Positions 42,973 to 52,115 of a stretch of DNA of 64,000 bases are shown in pieces. Origin of the DNA: Mesorhizobium mediterraneum. Lineage in GTDB: Bacteria; Pseudomonadota; Alphaproteobacteria; Rhizobiales; Rhizobiaceae. Under the pieces are notes generated by a model. It was not told the origin of the DNA. It saw nothing but the letters and a program-made list of their open reading frames with translations, and searched no databases. The first letter of the stretch is position 1. Each line of letters starts with the position of its first letter. The stretch covers positions 84,223 to 148,222 of the forward strand of contig NZ_NPKI01000027.1 in NCBI RefSeq assembly GCF_002284565.1. The letters run 5' to 3'. A program made the position numbers and the translations under genes.

Positions 42973-43567
42973 GCGCCAATCACCGCTTGAGCTGGCACCG
43001 CTTGAGCCGGAACTGCGCACCGGCTCGCACGGCGATTTCGAACACGGCATCGATGTCATCCTCTCCGAAACCAGGCCGGGATCGATCCTGCAGCTCGCTG
43101 CCTGGCCGGGCCAGGAGAAGAAGTTGATATCAGGCATCCGCACCGTTACCGGCCTTGCTCTGCCCGATGGCGCCGGCGCCGGCAGCACCGACGGCGTGAG
43201 GTCGGTGTTCGGCTTCGCGCCGGGAAAATTCACAGTGGTCGACGGGGCCGAAGGCCTGGCATCAGCCTTTGCCAATGTCGTCACCCCTGCGATCGGCACG
43301 GTGACCGACCTGTCGCACGGCCGCACCGCGATCCGCATCGCCGGACCAAAGGCCGAATGGGTGCTGGCAAAACTCTTCGCCATCGACTTCGCGCTGCCGG
43401 CCTTCCCGGTCGGCGCCGGCCGCTCGACCATGCATCATGACGTCTTCGCGCAGATCCAGCGCACCGGCGCCGACCAGTTCGACATCTATGTGTTCCGCTC
43501 GTTTGCGCGCTCGTTCTGGAAGGCGCTCTGCCATGCCAGCGAGGAAGTCGGCTACGAGGTGCAGTAG
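42965..43567 (+). CDS. soxG: sarcosine oxidase gamma subunit
   Basis: 200 residues from the ATG at 42965, which lies within the last codons of soxA (ATGCATGGTTGA). The product resembles a reduced GcvT fold (SILQLAAWPGQEKKL, AIRIAGPKAEWVLAKL), as is usual for the gamma subunit, which completes the tetramer and the folate-binding cavity. Last gene of soxBDAG; the next gene is convergent 52 bases away, with a short tandem repeat in between. Confidence 0.92.
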   Translation: MVERQSPLELAPLEPELRTGSHGDFEHGIDVILSETRPGSILQLAAWPGQEKKLISGIRTVTGLALPDGAGAGSTDGVRSVFGFAPGKFTVVDGAEGLASAFANVVTPAIGTVTDLSHGRTAIRIAGPKAEWVLAKLFAIDFALPAFPVGAGRSTMHHDVFAQIQRTGADQFDIYVFRSFARSFWKALCHASEEVGYEVQ

Positions 43568-43585
43568 ACCGAGGCGGCGCGTCGT

Positions 43586-43630
43586 CACCTCACTTGGCGC
43601 CACCTCATTTGGCGCCACCTCATTTGGCGA
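43586..43630. repeat. three tandem 15-bp repeats between soxG and the nitroreductase gene
   Basis: Unit CACCTCATTTGGCGC at 43586-43600 (one change), 43601-43615 and 43616-43630 (last base differs). The third unit carries the nitroreductase stop codon, so unit number could change the C-terminal end of that protein or the spacing between convergent genes. Confidence 0.8.
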
Positions 43631-44324
43631 ATGTCACCCACTCTTCCAGCGGCGCGCGGTCGGTGCGGAACTCGTTTTCGGGCTTGGATCTGTCCTCATG
43701 GCCGAGCGCCATGCCGCAGACGACGATCTCCTCGTCGGGGATATTAAGCACCGGCCTGATCTGCTTGTGATACGGTGCAAAGGCCGCCTGCGGACAGGTG
43801 TGCAGGCCCCTGCCCCGCGCCGCCACCATGATGTTCTGCAGGAACATGCCGTAATCGATCCACGAGCCCTTGTTCAGCCGCCGGTCGACCGTGAAAATCA
43901 TGCCGACCGGTGCGTCGAAGAAGACGAAGTTGCGGTCGTGCTGCGCACGCATCCTGTCCACCTCGCGCCGGCCGATGCCGAGCGCGCCGTAGAGGCCGAA
44001 GCCATTCGCGCGCCGCCGGGTGAGATACGGTTCGAAGAACTGGTCGGGGTAATAGCGATATTCGTCCCAGTCGGCCTTTTCGGCGCGGATGCCGGAATTG
44101 AGGATGGCGTCGGTGATCCGCTGCTTGACCTCGCCCTTGGTGACGTAGACCCGCCAGGGCTGCATGTTGGTGCCCGAAGGTGCACGCGCGGCGACAGAGA
44201 GAATGGCGCGGATCGTCTCGTCATCGACCATCTCGGGCAGGAAGGCCCGCACAGAACGGCGTGACGTGATCGCCTCGTCGACGATCGCCGCATCCTTGGC
44301 AATCCGGGTGTTGTTTTCCAGCAT
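43620..44324 (-). CDS. nitroreductase family protein
   Basis: 234 residues of the FMN-binding nitroreductase fold: ITSRRSVRAFLPE at the start with the phosphate-binding arginines, RAPSGTNMQPWRVYV, and LHTCPQAAFAPYH and GMALGHED at the C-terminal end. Relatives reduce nitro groups, quinones or flavins with NAD(P)H; it does not show the signature of BluB, so no role in B12 lower-ligand synthesis is claimed. Convergent with the sox operon. Start ATG at 44324; a palindromic repeat sits just upstream at 44354-44382. Confidence 0.9.
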   Translation of the reverse strand: MLENNTRIAKDAAIVDEAITSRRSVRAFLPEMVDDETIRAILSVAARAPSGTNMQPWRVYVTKGEVKQRITDAILNSGIRAEKADWDEYRYYPDQFFEPYLTRRRANGFGLYGALGIGRREVDRMRAQHDRNFVFFDAPVGMIFTVDRRLNKGSWIDYGMFLQNIMVAARGRGLHTCPQAAFAPYHKQIRPVLNIPDEEIVVCGMALGHEDRSKPENEFRTDRAPLEEWVTFAK

Positions 44325-44353
44325 GGGCCGTCCCTTTACGCGTAATCCCTAAA

Positions 44354-44382
44354 CCGGAATCGATTCCGGAAAGATCATGCGC
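44354..44382. repeat. rhizobial intergenic palindrome ending in ATCATGCGC
   Basis: CCGGAATCGATTCCGG is a perfect 16-base palindrome followed by AAAGATCATGCGC, the same tail as at 27757-27794 and 35025-35068. Confidence 0.7.
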
Positions 44383-44522
44383 CGTCCAGAAAATGGGAGA
44401 GCACCATTGCGGGTCCAATTGACGCGTGGCGCTCTATCGTAAGCGTCGACCGGGCGCCCTCAATCGCCGTTCGTGGCCGAGCCTTTGCCTGAACCGCCAA
44501 AATGGCGCAAGCAAATCTTGTG

Positions 44523-44590
44523 GCCTCATGAAAATCGTCTTGATTTTTTCACGAACTTGACCTCTCATGAAATTTGCACCCAATTTTTCA
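44523..44590 (+). promoter_or_regulatory. AT-rich promoter region with direct repeats before the XRE regulator
   Basis: Two copies of CTCATGAAA (44525 and 44564 area), each followed about 14 bases later by a T-rich run, within an AT-rich stretch that includes TTGACC. The position just before the ATG at 44593 suggests binding of the regulator to its own promoter. No Shine-Dalgarno is clear. Confidence 0.35.
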
Positions 44591-44592
44591 CC

Positions 44593-45204
44593 ATGGGAAT
44601 TTCAAGAGAAATAACATTGCCCGCAACAGTCGTCAGATCGGAGCAGGAAAACCGCGAACGGCTGCTGGCCGGCGATATCAGGGCGCTGCGTAAGGCGCGC
44701 AGGCTGACGCTTGCCGAGATCGGTCTGAAGCTCGGCCGCTCCGTCGGCTGGGTCAGTCAGGTCGAGCGCGGCCTGTCGATCCCGTCGCTCGGCGATCTCA
44801 GGGCCTTCGCGGAAGTTTTCGGGGTGCCGGTCAGCCTGTTCTTCAGCCACGACGTGCCTGTCGAGAACGAGCGCGGTGTCATCGTGCGCGCCGGCAGCCG
44901 CCGCACGCTTGGCACAAGCGATTCCGGCCTTGTGGAGGAGCTTCTGTCGCCCGATCTCGGCGGTAGCTTCGAGATGCTGCGTTCGGTCTTCGCGCCGGGT
45001 GCGGAGCTGAAGACCGAGGCGCGCCGGCCGACGGAGGAAGCCGGATATGTCGCTTCCGGCAGCTTCGACATCGAGATATCAGGCGTCTGGCACCGGCTTG
45101 GTGAGGGCGACTCCTTTCGCTTCGACGGCAAGCCGTTCCGCTGGCGCAATCCTGGAGCGGAGCCGGCTGTCGTCATCTGGGTGGTTTCGCCACCTGTCTA
45201 CTGA
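44593..45204 (+). CDS. XRE-family regulator with C-terminal cupin domain
   Basis: 203 residues from the ATG at 44593; the open frame reaches back to a GTG at 44473, but that part is the AT-rich promoter-like DNA. Residues 20-80 form the helix-turn-helix (IRALRKARRLTLAEIGLKLGR, VGWVSQVERGLSIPS), residues 130-200 a small cupin beta-barrel (FAPGAELKTEARRPTEEAGYV, WHRLGEGDSFRFDG). XRE-cupin regulators (PuuR-like) sense small ligands, often amines. The next gene, an FAD oxidoreductase, begins 21 bases later, so it likely controls the 45225-51315 operon. Confidence 0.88.
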   Translation: MGISREITLPATVVRSEQENRERLLAGDIRALRKARRLTLAEIGLKLGRSVGWVSQVERGLSIPSLGDLRAFAEVFGVPVSLFFSHDVPVENERGVIVRAGSRRTLGTSDSGLVEELLSPDLGGSFEMLRSVFAPGAELKTEARRPTEEAGYVASGSFDIEISGVWHRLGEGDSFRFDGKPFRWRNPGAEPAVVIWVVSPPVY

Positions 45205-45224
45205 ATATAGGTCTGGAGAAAAAC

Positions 45225-47678
45225 ATGGCGGGTTTGCCGACCACGGCACGTGTGGTGATCATCGGAGGCGGTGTCGTCGGCGCCTCCTCGCTCTACCATC
45301 TCGCCAAGGCGGGCTGGACCGACTGCGTGCTCCTGGAGAAGAACGAGCTCACCTCCGGCTCGACCTGGCATGCGGCCGGCAATGTGCCGACCTTCTCCTC
45401 GTCGTGGTCGCTGATGAACATGCAGCGCTATTCGACGGAGCTTTATCGCGGGCTGGCCGATGCGGTCGGCTATCCCATGAACTACCACGTCACCGGCTCG
45501 CTCAGGCTGGCTCATACGGTCGAACGCATGCAGGAGTTCCAGCGCGCCAAGGGCATGGGCCGCTATCAGGGCATGGACATCGACGTGGTCGGGCTCGACG
45601 AAATCAAGCGCCGCTATCCATTCATCGAAACGCATGAGCTGAAGGGCGCGCTCTACGATCCGAGCGACGGCGACATCGATCCGGCGCAGCTGACCCAGGC
45701 GCTGGCCAAGGGCGCCCGCGACATGGGAGCGAAGATCATCCGCTTCTGTCCGGTCACCGGCGTGCGCCGCGAGAAGGACGAGTGGGTGGTTGTAACAGCG
45801 CAGGGCGAGATCCGCTGCGAGATCGTCGTCAACGCCGCCGGCTACCGCGCGGCCGAAGTCGGCAAGATGTTCGGCCGCGACGTGCCGATGATGGTGATGA
45901 GCCATCAATATATCCTGTTCGAGGAAATCCCCGAACTGGCCGCATGGTCGAAGGAGCAAGGCAAGAAACTGCCGCTGCTGCGCGATGTCGACACCTCCTA
46001 TTATCTGCGCCAGGAAAAGAACGGCATGAATCTCGGCCCCTATGAGCGCAATTGCCGTGCGCATTGGGTCGGCCACAACGACCCCATGCCCGATGATTTT
46101 TCGTTCCAGCTGTTCCCCGACGATCTCGACCGGCTGGAGGACTATCTGGCCGATGCCGTCGCCCGCGTGCCTATCCTCGGCACCGCCGGCCTGTCAAAAG
46201 TCATCAACGGCCCGATCCCCTACGCGCCGGACGGCAACCCGCTGATCGGCCCGATGCCCGGCGTGCCCAACGCCTTCGAGGCCTGCGTCTTCACTTTCGG
46301 CATCGCCCAGGGCGGCGGCGCCGGCAAGGTGCTGGCCGAATGGGTGACTGAGGGCCAGACCGAGTGGGACATGTGGTCCTGCGATCCGCGTCGCTTCACC
46401 AGCTTTGCCTCGGCCCCGGATTACTGCATCGCCAAGGGCATGGAGATCTACGGCAACGAATACGCCATCCAATTCCCGCGCCATGCCTGGCCGGCTGGAC
46501 GCGACCGTAAACTGTCGCCGATCCACGATCGCATCAAGGCGCTCGGCGCCTGCTTCGACGCCTATAATGGCTGGGAGCGCGCCACCTGGTACGCGCAAGC
46601 CGGCGACGACGTCTCGGAAGCCGCGACGCTGACCTTCCGCCGCTACGGGCCCTGGCAGCATCGCGTCCGCGAAGAGTGCCTCGCCGTGCGCGACGCCGCC
46701 GGCATTTTGGACCTGCCTGGTTTCTCCCGCTTCAACCTCGACGGCCTTGGCGCTGCCGAATGGCTGAGCCAGCAAGTCACCGGGCTGGTGCCGAAACCCG
46801 GCCGCATCGGCCTCGTCTATTTTGCCGACGACAAGGGCCGCATCGTCACCGAAATGTCTGTGGTGCGTCACGATGAGAACCTGATGACGCTGATCACCGC
46901 CGCGGTGGCGCAGTGGCACGATTTCGAGTGGCTGAAATCACGCATGCCGAAGCATGCGACATTCAAGCTGATCGATCGCACAGAGGAATATTTCACGCAG
47001 ATCCTCGCCGGACCCAACTCGCGAAAAATCCTCGCCGATATCTGCGCCGCCGACCTTGCTCTGCCCTGGCTGACGCATCAGGAAACGACAATCGCAGGCC
47101 GCTGGGCGAGGCTACTGCGTGTGTCCTTCGCCGGCGAACTCGGCTGGGAAATCCACACCAAGATCGACGACACCGCCGCGATCTTCGATGCCGTCTGGGC
47201 GGCCGGGCAGAAGCATGGCCTGAAGCCGTTCGGCATGTACGCGCTGGATTCGCTTCGGCTCGAAAAAGGCTACCGCGCCTGGAAGGGCGATCTGTCGACC
47301 GACTATTCGATCCTGCAGGGCGGGCTGGAGCGCTTCGTCAAATGGGACAAGCCGGATTTCCGCGGCAAGGCAGCGTTGCAAAATGAGAAGCAGCAGGGTG
47401 TCAAGAAACGCTTCGTCACGCTGACCGTCGAAAATCCCGGCGACTGCGATGCGCCCACCATGTCGACGCTGTGGCATGACGGCGAGATCGTTGGCGAGAC
47501 AACATCCGGCGGCTGGGGTCATCGCATCGACAAATCGATCGCGCTCGGCATGCTGCGCGCCGACCTCACCGAGCCGGGAACCACGGTCGAGGTTGAAATC
47601 TTTGGCGAGCGCTTCACGGCGGTCGTACAGAACGACAAGCCGCTGTGGGATCCGAAGAACGAGAGGCTAAGAGCATAA
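45225..47678 (+). CDS. FAD/GcvT dimethylglycine dehydrogenase-like oxidoreductase (first of operon)
   Basis: 817 residues. FAD-binding VVIIGGGVVGASSLYHL at residues 9-25 and TSGSTWHAAGN near residue 48, where the His is the covalent FAD site of mammalian dimethylglycine/sarcosine dehydrogenases. The C-terminal half is the FAO_M plus GcvT region (SFAGELGWEIHT, LRLEKGYRAWKGDLSTDYS). Expected reaction: oxidative N-demethylation of a methylated amino acid, methyl to THF. The stop overlaps the start of the aminotransferase gene (TAATG). The exact substrate is unknown; three paralogues in the window suggest different ones. Confidence 0.88.
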   Translation: MAGLPTTARVVIIGGGVVGASSLYHLAKAGWTDCVLLEKNELTSGSTWHAAGNVPTFSSSWSLMNMQRYSTELYRGLADAVGYPMNYHVTGSLRLAHTVERMQEFQRAKGMGRYQGMDIDVVGLDEIKRRYPFIETHELKGALYDPSDGDIDPAQLTQALAKGARDMGAKIIRFCPVTGVRREKDEWVVVTAQGEIRCEIVVNAAGYRAAEVGKMFGRDVPMMVMSHQYILFEEIPELAAWSKEQGKKLPLLRDVDTSYYLRQEKNGMNLGPYERNCRAHWVGHNDPMPDDFSFQLFPDDLDRLEDYLADAVARVPILGTAGLSKVINGPIPYAPDGNPLIGPMPGVPNAFEACVFTFGIAQGGGAGKVLAEWVTEGQTEWDMWSCDPRRFTSFASAPDYCIAKGMEIYGNEYAIQFPRHAWPAGRDRKLSPIHDRIKALGACFDAYNGWERATWYAQAGDDVSEAATLTFRRYGPWQHRVREECLAVRDAAGILDLPGFSRFNLDGLGAAEWLSQQVTGLVPKPGRIGLVYFADDKGRIVTEMSVVRHDENLMTLITAAVAQWHDFEWLKSRMPKHATFKLIDRTEEYFTQILAGPNSRKILADICAADLALPWLTHQETTIAGRWARLLRVSFAGELGWEIHTKIDDTAAIFDAVWAAGQKHGLKPFGMYALDSLRLEKGYRAWKGDLSTDYSILQGGLERFVKWDKPDFRGKAALQNEKQQGVKKRFVTLTVENPGDCDAPTMSTLWHDGEIVGETTSGGWGHRIDKSIALGMLRADLTEPGTTVEVEIFGERFTAVVQNDKPLWDPKNERLRA

Positions 47679-48859
47679 TGCCCAGACCATCATCGCGTAT
47701 TTCCGGCATCGTGCCTTCCGGCAAGGATGGCTGGGAGGTTCATTCCGCTGCCTGGGCACGCAAGGAGGCCGGCGAGGACATCATCATGCTGTCGGTCGGC
47801 GACCATGATTTCGATGCGCCGGGCCAAACCATCGAAGCCTGCGTGACAGCGGTTCGCGCCAGCAACCACCACTACACCCCGCTTCCCGGCATTCCGCGCC
47901 TGCGCAAGGCGATGGCGGCAGCCTCGACCGCCTGCACCGGCGTCCCAACCAGCCCCGACCAGGTCATCGCCACGCAGGGTGGACAGGCGGCACTCTACGC
48001 TGCCGTGCAGGCCGTGCTCGACCAGGGCGACCACGCCATCGTGGTCGCGCCCTATTACGCCACCTATCCAAACACCTTCAGTGCGGCGGGCGCGGAATTC
48101 ACTGTCGTCGAGACGCCGGCCGAGGATGGTTTCCAACCCCGCGCGGACATGATCCGCGCCGCCCTTCGCCCGAACACGCGGGCCATCCTCATCAACACAC
48201 CGAACAATCCGACCGGCGCCGTCTATTCGCGGCAGCATCTTGAAGAGCTGGCGCAGATCTGCCGCGAGCATGACCTCTGGCTGCTGTCGGACGAGGTCTA
48301 CTGGACGCTGGGTGGTGGCGAGCATATCTCGCCCCGCGCCCTGCCCGGCATGGCCGAGCGCACGCTCGTCATCAACTCGATGTCCAAGAGCCATGGCATG
48401 ACCGGCTGGCGCATGGGCTGGCTGACCGGCCCCGAAACGATGATCTCGCTGCTGATCAACCTCAATCTGGTGACGACCTATGGTTTGCCGGCCTTCATCA
48501 GCCTCGCTTGCGCCGAGGCGCTGGAAAACGGCTACGGCGTCACGGAGATTGCCGAACGCTATGCTGCAAGGCGCAGCGTCGTCCTCGATGCCATGCGCGG
48601 CATGAACAACGTCACCGTGCGCGGTTCCGAAGGCGGCATGTATGTCATGCTCGACATATCGGCTCTCGAGCCCGACGACGAGAAGTTCGCCTGGGCTCTC
48701 CTCGACAAGGAAAAGGTCGGCGTGATGCCCGGCTCAAGCTTCGGCGAGGCGGCCGCCGGCCATATTCGCGTCAGCCTCTGCCAGCCCGAGGCGGTGCTTT
48801 TGGAAGCAGCCCTTCGCTTGCGCCGTTTTGCTTCCAGCTATCGCCGTGAGGCTGCATGA
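47678..48859 (+). CDS. class I/II PLP-dependent aminotransferase, AruH-like
   Basis: 393 residues from the ATG at 47678, which shares bases with the preceding stop. Fold-type I motifs: IMLSVGDHDFDAP, NTPNNPTGAVYS, WLLSDEVYW and the Schiff-base lysine in NSMSKSHGMTGWRMGW, then an arginine in AAGHIRVSLCQPE for the substrate carboxylate. Several blocks (SVGD-DFD, SDEVY, LPGMAERT, MSKSHGMTGWR-GW) resemble arginine:pyruvate transaminase AruH of Pseudomonas as I remember it, so a basic or N-methylated amino acid substrate is possible. It overlaps the next gene by four bases (ATGA). Confidence 0.85.
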   Translation: MPRPSSRISGIVPSGKDGWEVHSAAWARKEAGEDIIMLSVGDHDFDAPGQTIEACVTAVRASNHHYTPLPGIPRLRKAMAAASTACTGVPTSPDQVIATQGGQAALYAAVQAVLDQGDHAIVVAPYYATYPNTFSAAGAEFTVVETPAEDGFQPRADMIRAALRPNTRAILINTPNNPTGAVYSRQHLEELAQICREHDLWLLSDEVYWTLGGGEHISPRALPGMAERTLVINSMSKSHGMTGWRMGWLTGPETMISLLINLNLVTTYGLPAFISLACAEALENGYGVTEIAERYAARRSVVLDAMRGMNNVTVRGSEGGMYVMLDISALEPDDEKFAWALLDKEKVGVMPGSSFGEAAAGHIRVSLCQPEAVLLEAALRLRRFASSYRREAA

Positions 48860-51315
48860 GCGCCCTGCCCGCCAAAACCATTCCTCCCAAAGCAAGGGCT
48901 GTCATTATCGGCGGCGGTGTCTCCGGCTGCTCGGTCGCCTACCATCTGGCCAAGCTCGGCTGGACCGATATCGTGCTGCTCGAACGAAAGCAGCTGACAT
49001 CGGGCACGACATGGCACGCCGCCGGCCTGATCGGCCAGTTGCGCGGCTCGCAGAACATGACGCGGCTGGCGAAATATTCGGCCGACCTCTACGTCAAGCT
49101 GGAAGCCGAGACCGATGTCGGCACCGGCATGCGCCAGGTCGGCTCGATCACCGTGGCGCTGACCGAGGAGCGCAAGCACGAGATCTATAGGCAGGCGTCT
49201 CTCGCCCGCGCCTTCGACGTCGACGTGCGCGAGATTTCGCCTGGTGAAGTCAAGGAGATGTATCCGCATCTCAACATTTCCGACGTGGTCGGCGCCGTGC
49301 ATCTGCCGCTCGACGGCCAGTGCGATCCCGCCAACATCGCCATGGCGCTGGCCAAGGGCGCGCGCCAGCGCGGTGCGACCATCGTCGAGAACGTGAAGGT
49401 CACCAAGGTCCACACTAGGGCCGGCCGCGTCACCGGCGTTTCCTGGGCGCAAGGCGACGAGCAAGGCATGATCGAGGCCGATGTCGTCGTCAACTGCGCC
49501 GGCATGTGGGCGCGCGAGCTCGGGCGCCAGAACGGCGTCACCATCCCGCTGCATGCCTGCGAGCATTTTTATCTCGTCACCGAGCCGATCCCCGGCCTCA
49601 CCCGGCTGCCGGTGCTGCGCGTGCCGGACGAATGCGCCTACTACAAGGAAGATGCCGGCAAGATGATGCTCGGTGCCTTCGAGCCGGTGGCCAAGCCTTG
49701 GGGCATGGATGGCATCCGTGAGGATTTCTGCTTCGACCAGTTGCCCGAGGATTTCGAGCATTTCGAGCCGATCCTCGAAATGGGCGTCAACCGCATGCCG
49801 ATGCTGGCCAGCGCCGGCATCCACACCTTCTTCAACGGTCCCGAGAGTTTTACGCCCGACGATCGCTACTATCTCGGCGAGGCGCCGGAGCTTTCCGGCT
49901 ATTGGATGGCGACCGGCTATAATTCCATCGGCATCGTCTCCTCCGGCGGCGCCGGCATGGCCCTGGCGCAATGGATCAACGATGGCGAGGCACCCTTCGA
50001 TCTGTGGGAGGTCGATATCCGCCGCGCCCAGCCGTTCCAGAAGAACCGCCGTTACCTCAGAGAGCGCGTCTCCGAGACGCTCGGCCTGCTCTACGCCGAC
50101 CATTTCCCGTACCGCCAGATGGCGACTTCACGGAACGTGAGACGCTCTCCCCTACACGAACATCTGAAGGCGCGCGGCGCGGTGTTCGGCGAAGTCGCCG
50201 GCTGGGAACGCGCCAACTGGTTCGCCCGCGAAGGCCAGGAGCACGAATACCGCTATTCCTGGAAGCGGCAGAACTGGTTCGACAACCAGCGCGAGGAACA
50301 TCTGGCGGTCCGAAACGGCGTCGGCCTGTTCGACATGACCTCGTTCGGCAAGATCCGTGTCGAGGGCCGCGACGCCTGTGCATTGCTGCAGAAGCTTTGC
50401 GCCAACGACATGGACGTGGCGCCGGGCAAGATCATCTACACCCAGATGCTCAACCAGCGCGGCGGCATCGAGAGCGACCTCACCGTCTCGCGGCTGTCGG
50501 AAACGGCGTACTTCCTCGTCGTGCCCGGCGCGACGCTGCAGCGCGACCTGGCCTGGCTGCGCAAGCACCTCACCGATGAATTCGTCGTCATCACCGATGT
50601 GACCGCTGCAGAAGCCGTTCTCTGCCTGATGGGGCCGGACTCGCGAAAATTGATTCAAAAGCTGAGCCCGAACGATTTCTCCAACGAAACCAATCCATTC
50701 GGCACGTTTCAGGAGATTGAAATCGGCATGGGACTGGCCCGTGCTCACCGCGTCACCTATGTCGGCGAGCTCGGCTGGGAGCTTTATGTCTCGACCGACC
50801 AGGCCGCCCATGTCTTCGAGGCAATAGCTGAGGCTGGCGCCGACGTCGGCCTAAAACTCTGCGGTCTGCACACCCTGGATTCCTGCCGCATCGAAAAGGC
50901 CTTCCGGCATTTCGGCCACGACATCACCGACGAAGACAATGTGCTGGAGGCGGGCCTCGGCTTCGCGGTGAAGGCCGGCAAAGGAGATTTTCTCGGCCGC
51001 GATGCCGTGCTGAGGAAGAAAGAGACCGGATTGAACCGGCGCCTGGTGCAGTTCCGCCTGAGAGACCCTGAGCCGCTGCTCTTCCACAATGAGGCGATCC
51101 TGCGCGACGGCAAGATTGTCGGCCCGGTCACCTCGGGAAATTACGGCCACCATCTCGGCGGCGCCGTTGGGCTCGGCTACGTGCCTTGCCAGGGCGAGAG
51201 CGAGGCGGATGTGCTGTCGTCGTCCTACGAGATCGAGATCGCCGGCGAGCGCTTCGCCGCCGTGGCATCGCTGAAGCCGATGTACGATCCGAAAGCGGAA
51301 CGGGTGCGGATGTAG
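48856..51315 (+). CDS. FAD/GcvT dimethylglycine dehydrogenase-like oxidoreductase (third of operon)
   Basis: 819 residues, paralogue of the first gene in the operon. AVIIGGGVSGCSVAYHL and TSGTTWHAAGL carry the FAD site with the conserved His, and the GcvT part includes FDMTSFGKIRVEGRDA, CLMGPDSRK and RVTYVGELGWELY. The domain order is the same but the sequence differs enough that the two enzymes probably act on consecutive or different substrates. The aminotransferase between them would fit a route in which an N-methyl amino acid is demethylated and then deaminated; this is inference. Confidence 0.88.
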   Translation: MSALPAKTIPPKARAVIIGGGVSGCSVAYHLAKLGWTDIVLLERKQLTSGTTWHAAGLIGQLRGSQNMTRLAKYSADLYVKLEAETDVGTGMRQVGSITVALTEERKHEIYRQASLARAFDVDVREISPGEVKEMYPHLNISDVVGAVHLPLDGQCDPANIAMALAKGARQRGATIVENVKVTKVHTRAGRVTGVSWAQGDEQGMIEADVVVNCAGMWARELGRQNGVTIPLHACEHFYLVTEPIPGLTRLPVLRVPDECAYYKEDAGKMMLGAFEPVAKPWGMDGIREDFCFDQLPEDFEHFEPILEMGVNRMPMLASAGIHTFFNGPESFTPDDRYYLGEAPELSGYWMATGYNSIGIVSSGGAGMALAQWINDGEAPFDLWEVDIRRAQPFQKNRRYLRERVSETLGLLYADHFPYRQMATSRNVRRSPLHEHLKARGAVFGEVAGWERANWFAREGQEHEYRYSWKRQNWFDNQREEHLAVRNGVGLFDMTSFGKIRVEGRDACALLQKLCANDMDVAPGKIIYTQMLNQRGGIESDLTVSRLSETAYFLVVPGATLQRDLAWLRKHLTDEFVVITDVTAAEAVLCLMGPDSRKLIQKLSPNDFSNETNPFGTFQEIEIGMGLARAHRVTYVGELGWELYVSTDQAAHVFEAIAEAGADVGLKLCGLHTLDSCRIEKAFRHFGHDITDEDNVLEAGLGFAVKAGKGDFLGRDAVLRKKETGLNRRLVQFRLRDPEPLLFHNEAILRDGKIVGPVTSGNYGHHLGGAVGLGYVPCQGESEADVLSSSYEIEIAGERFAAVASLKPMYDPKAERVRM

Positions 51316-51327
51316 GGGCACCCTTCC

Positions 51328-51513
51328 CTTCTCCCCTTGTGGGAGAAGGTGGCCTCGCGAAGCGAGGTCGGATGAGGGGTGTTGGACGGATCGGTGCTTT
51401 GAAAAGGTAAAACGCTTCAAACCCTTCGATGTTTCCACGCCTCGTTTCTTCCAGCACCCCTCATCCGTCTCGGCGCTGCGCGCCGATCCACCTTCTCCCA
51501 CAAGGGGAGAAGG
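51328..51513. repeat. large inverted repeat, family A (CTTCTCCCCTTGTGGGAGAAGG)
   Basis: Left unit 51328-51383 contains TTCTCCCCTTGTGGGAGAAG and GGATGAGGGGTG; right unit 51452-51513 is its mirror with CACCCCTCATCC and CTTCTCCCACAAGGGGAGAA. About 70 bases of unrelated DNA separate them. A second copy lies at 63655-63784. Typical of RIME/REP-like elements of rhizobia. Confidence 0.85.
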
Positions 51514-51527
51514 TAATTTCCGCTGGC

Positions 51528-52115
51528 TCAAAACCGCTCCAGCTTCGTTCGCACTTTCTCCAGAAATGCCGCCCTCGTCTTTGGCGTCGACGCGTCCATC
51601 AGGTAGTGGGCCAGAAAGAACGTCTTGCAGCGGGTGGCGCAGAGCGCCCGCATGCCGCGCAGGATTGTCTTGCGTCCCGGCTGTCCGACGACGACGCTCC
51701 ACCTGGTCGGCGCGCCGCAGGTCGTGATCACCCCGATCTTCGTCACATGCCTCATCAGCGACTGAATCCGTCCTTTGCCCGCTGGTAGCTTAAAGGCGAC
51801 GTCGGTCGCCCAGACCCGGTCTAGCCACCCCTTCAGCATTGCCGGCAGCCCGTACCACCATGTCGGATAGATGAAGAGGATTGCCTGGGCCCAGTTTAGG
51901 TGGTCGATGTGCGGCTTGAGCGCCGGGTCCTGCGGGGCATGCTCATTGTAGGAGCGTCGCTCGCCGCAGCCCATGACCGGATTGAAATTCTCCGCATAGA
52001 GGTCGAGCAGCCGCACCTCCCAGCCCCTCGCCTTCAGCACCTCGATGGCACTATCCCGGATCGCGGCGCAAAAGCTTTCGGGCACAGGATGGCAGTAAAC
52101 CACCAGGACCCGCAT
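51528..52115 (-). CDS. NAD(P)H-dependent oxidoreductase, flavodoxin fold (NQO1/KefF family)
   Basis: 195 residues. Starts MRVLVVYCHPVPESF, the FMN/FAD phosphate-binding first strand and loop of the NAD(P)H:quinone oxidoreductase (flavodoxin_2) family; FIYPTWWYGLPAMLKGW is the second flavin-binding block. Such enzymes reduce quinones or act as ancillary proteins of potassium efflux systems. Its start shares one base with the stop of the homologous gene upstream (TGATG), so the two paralogues are a coupled pair. Confidence 0.88.
   Translation of the reverse strand: MRVLVVYCHPVPESFCAAIRDSAIEVLKARGWEVRLLDLYAENFNPVMGCGERRSYNEHAPQDPALKPHIDHLNWAQAILFIYPTWWYGLPAMLKGWLDRVWATDVAFKLPAGKGRIQSLMRHVTKIGVITTCGAPTRWSVVVGQPGRKTILRGMRALCATRCKTFFLAHYLMDASTPKTRAAFLEKVRTKLERF

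Noticed and set aside
43620..44324. BluB (B12 lower-ligand synthase) as identity of the nitroreductase
   Set aside because: The sequence fits the general nitroreductase family and lacks the BluB N-terminal pattern I remember; B12 context alone is not enough.
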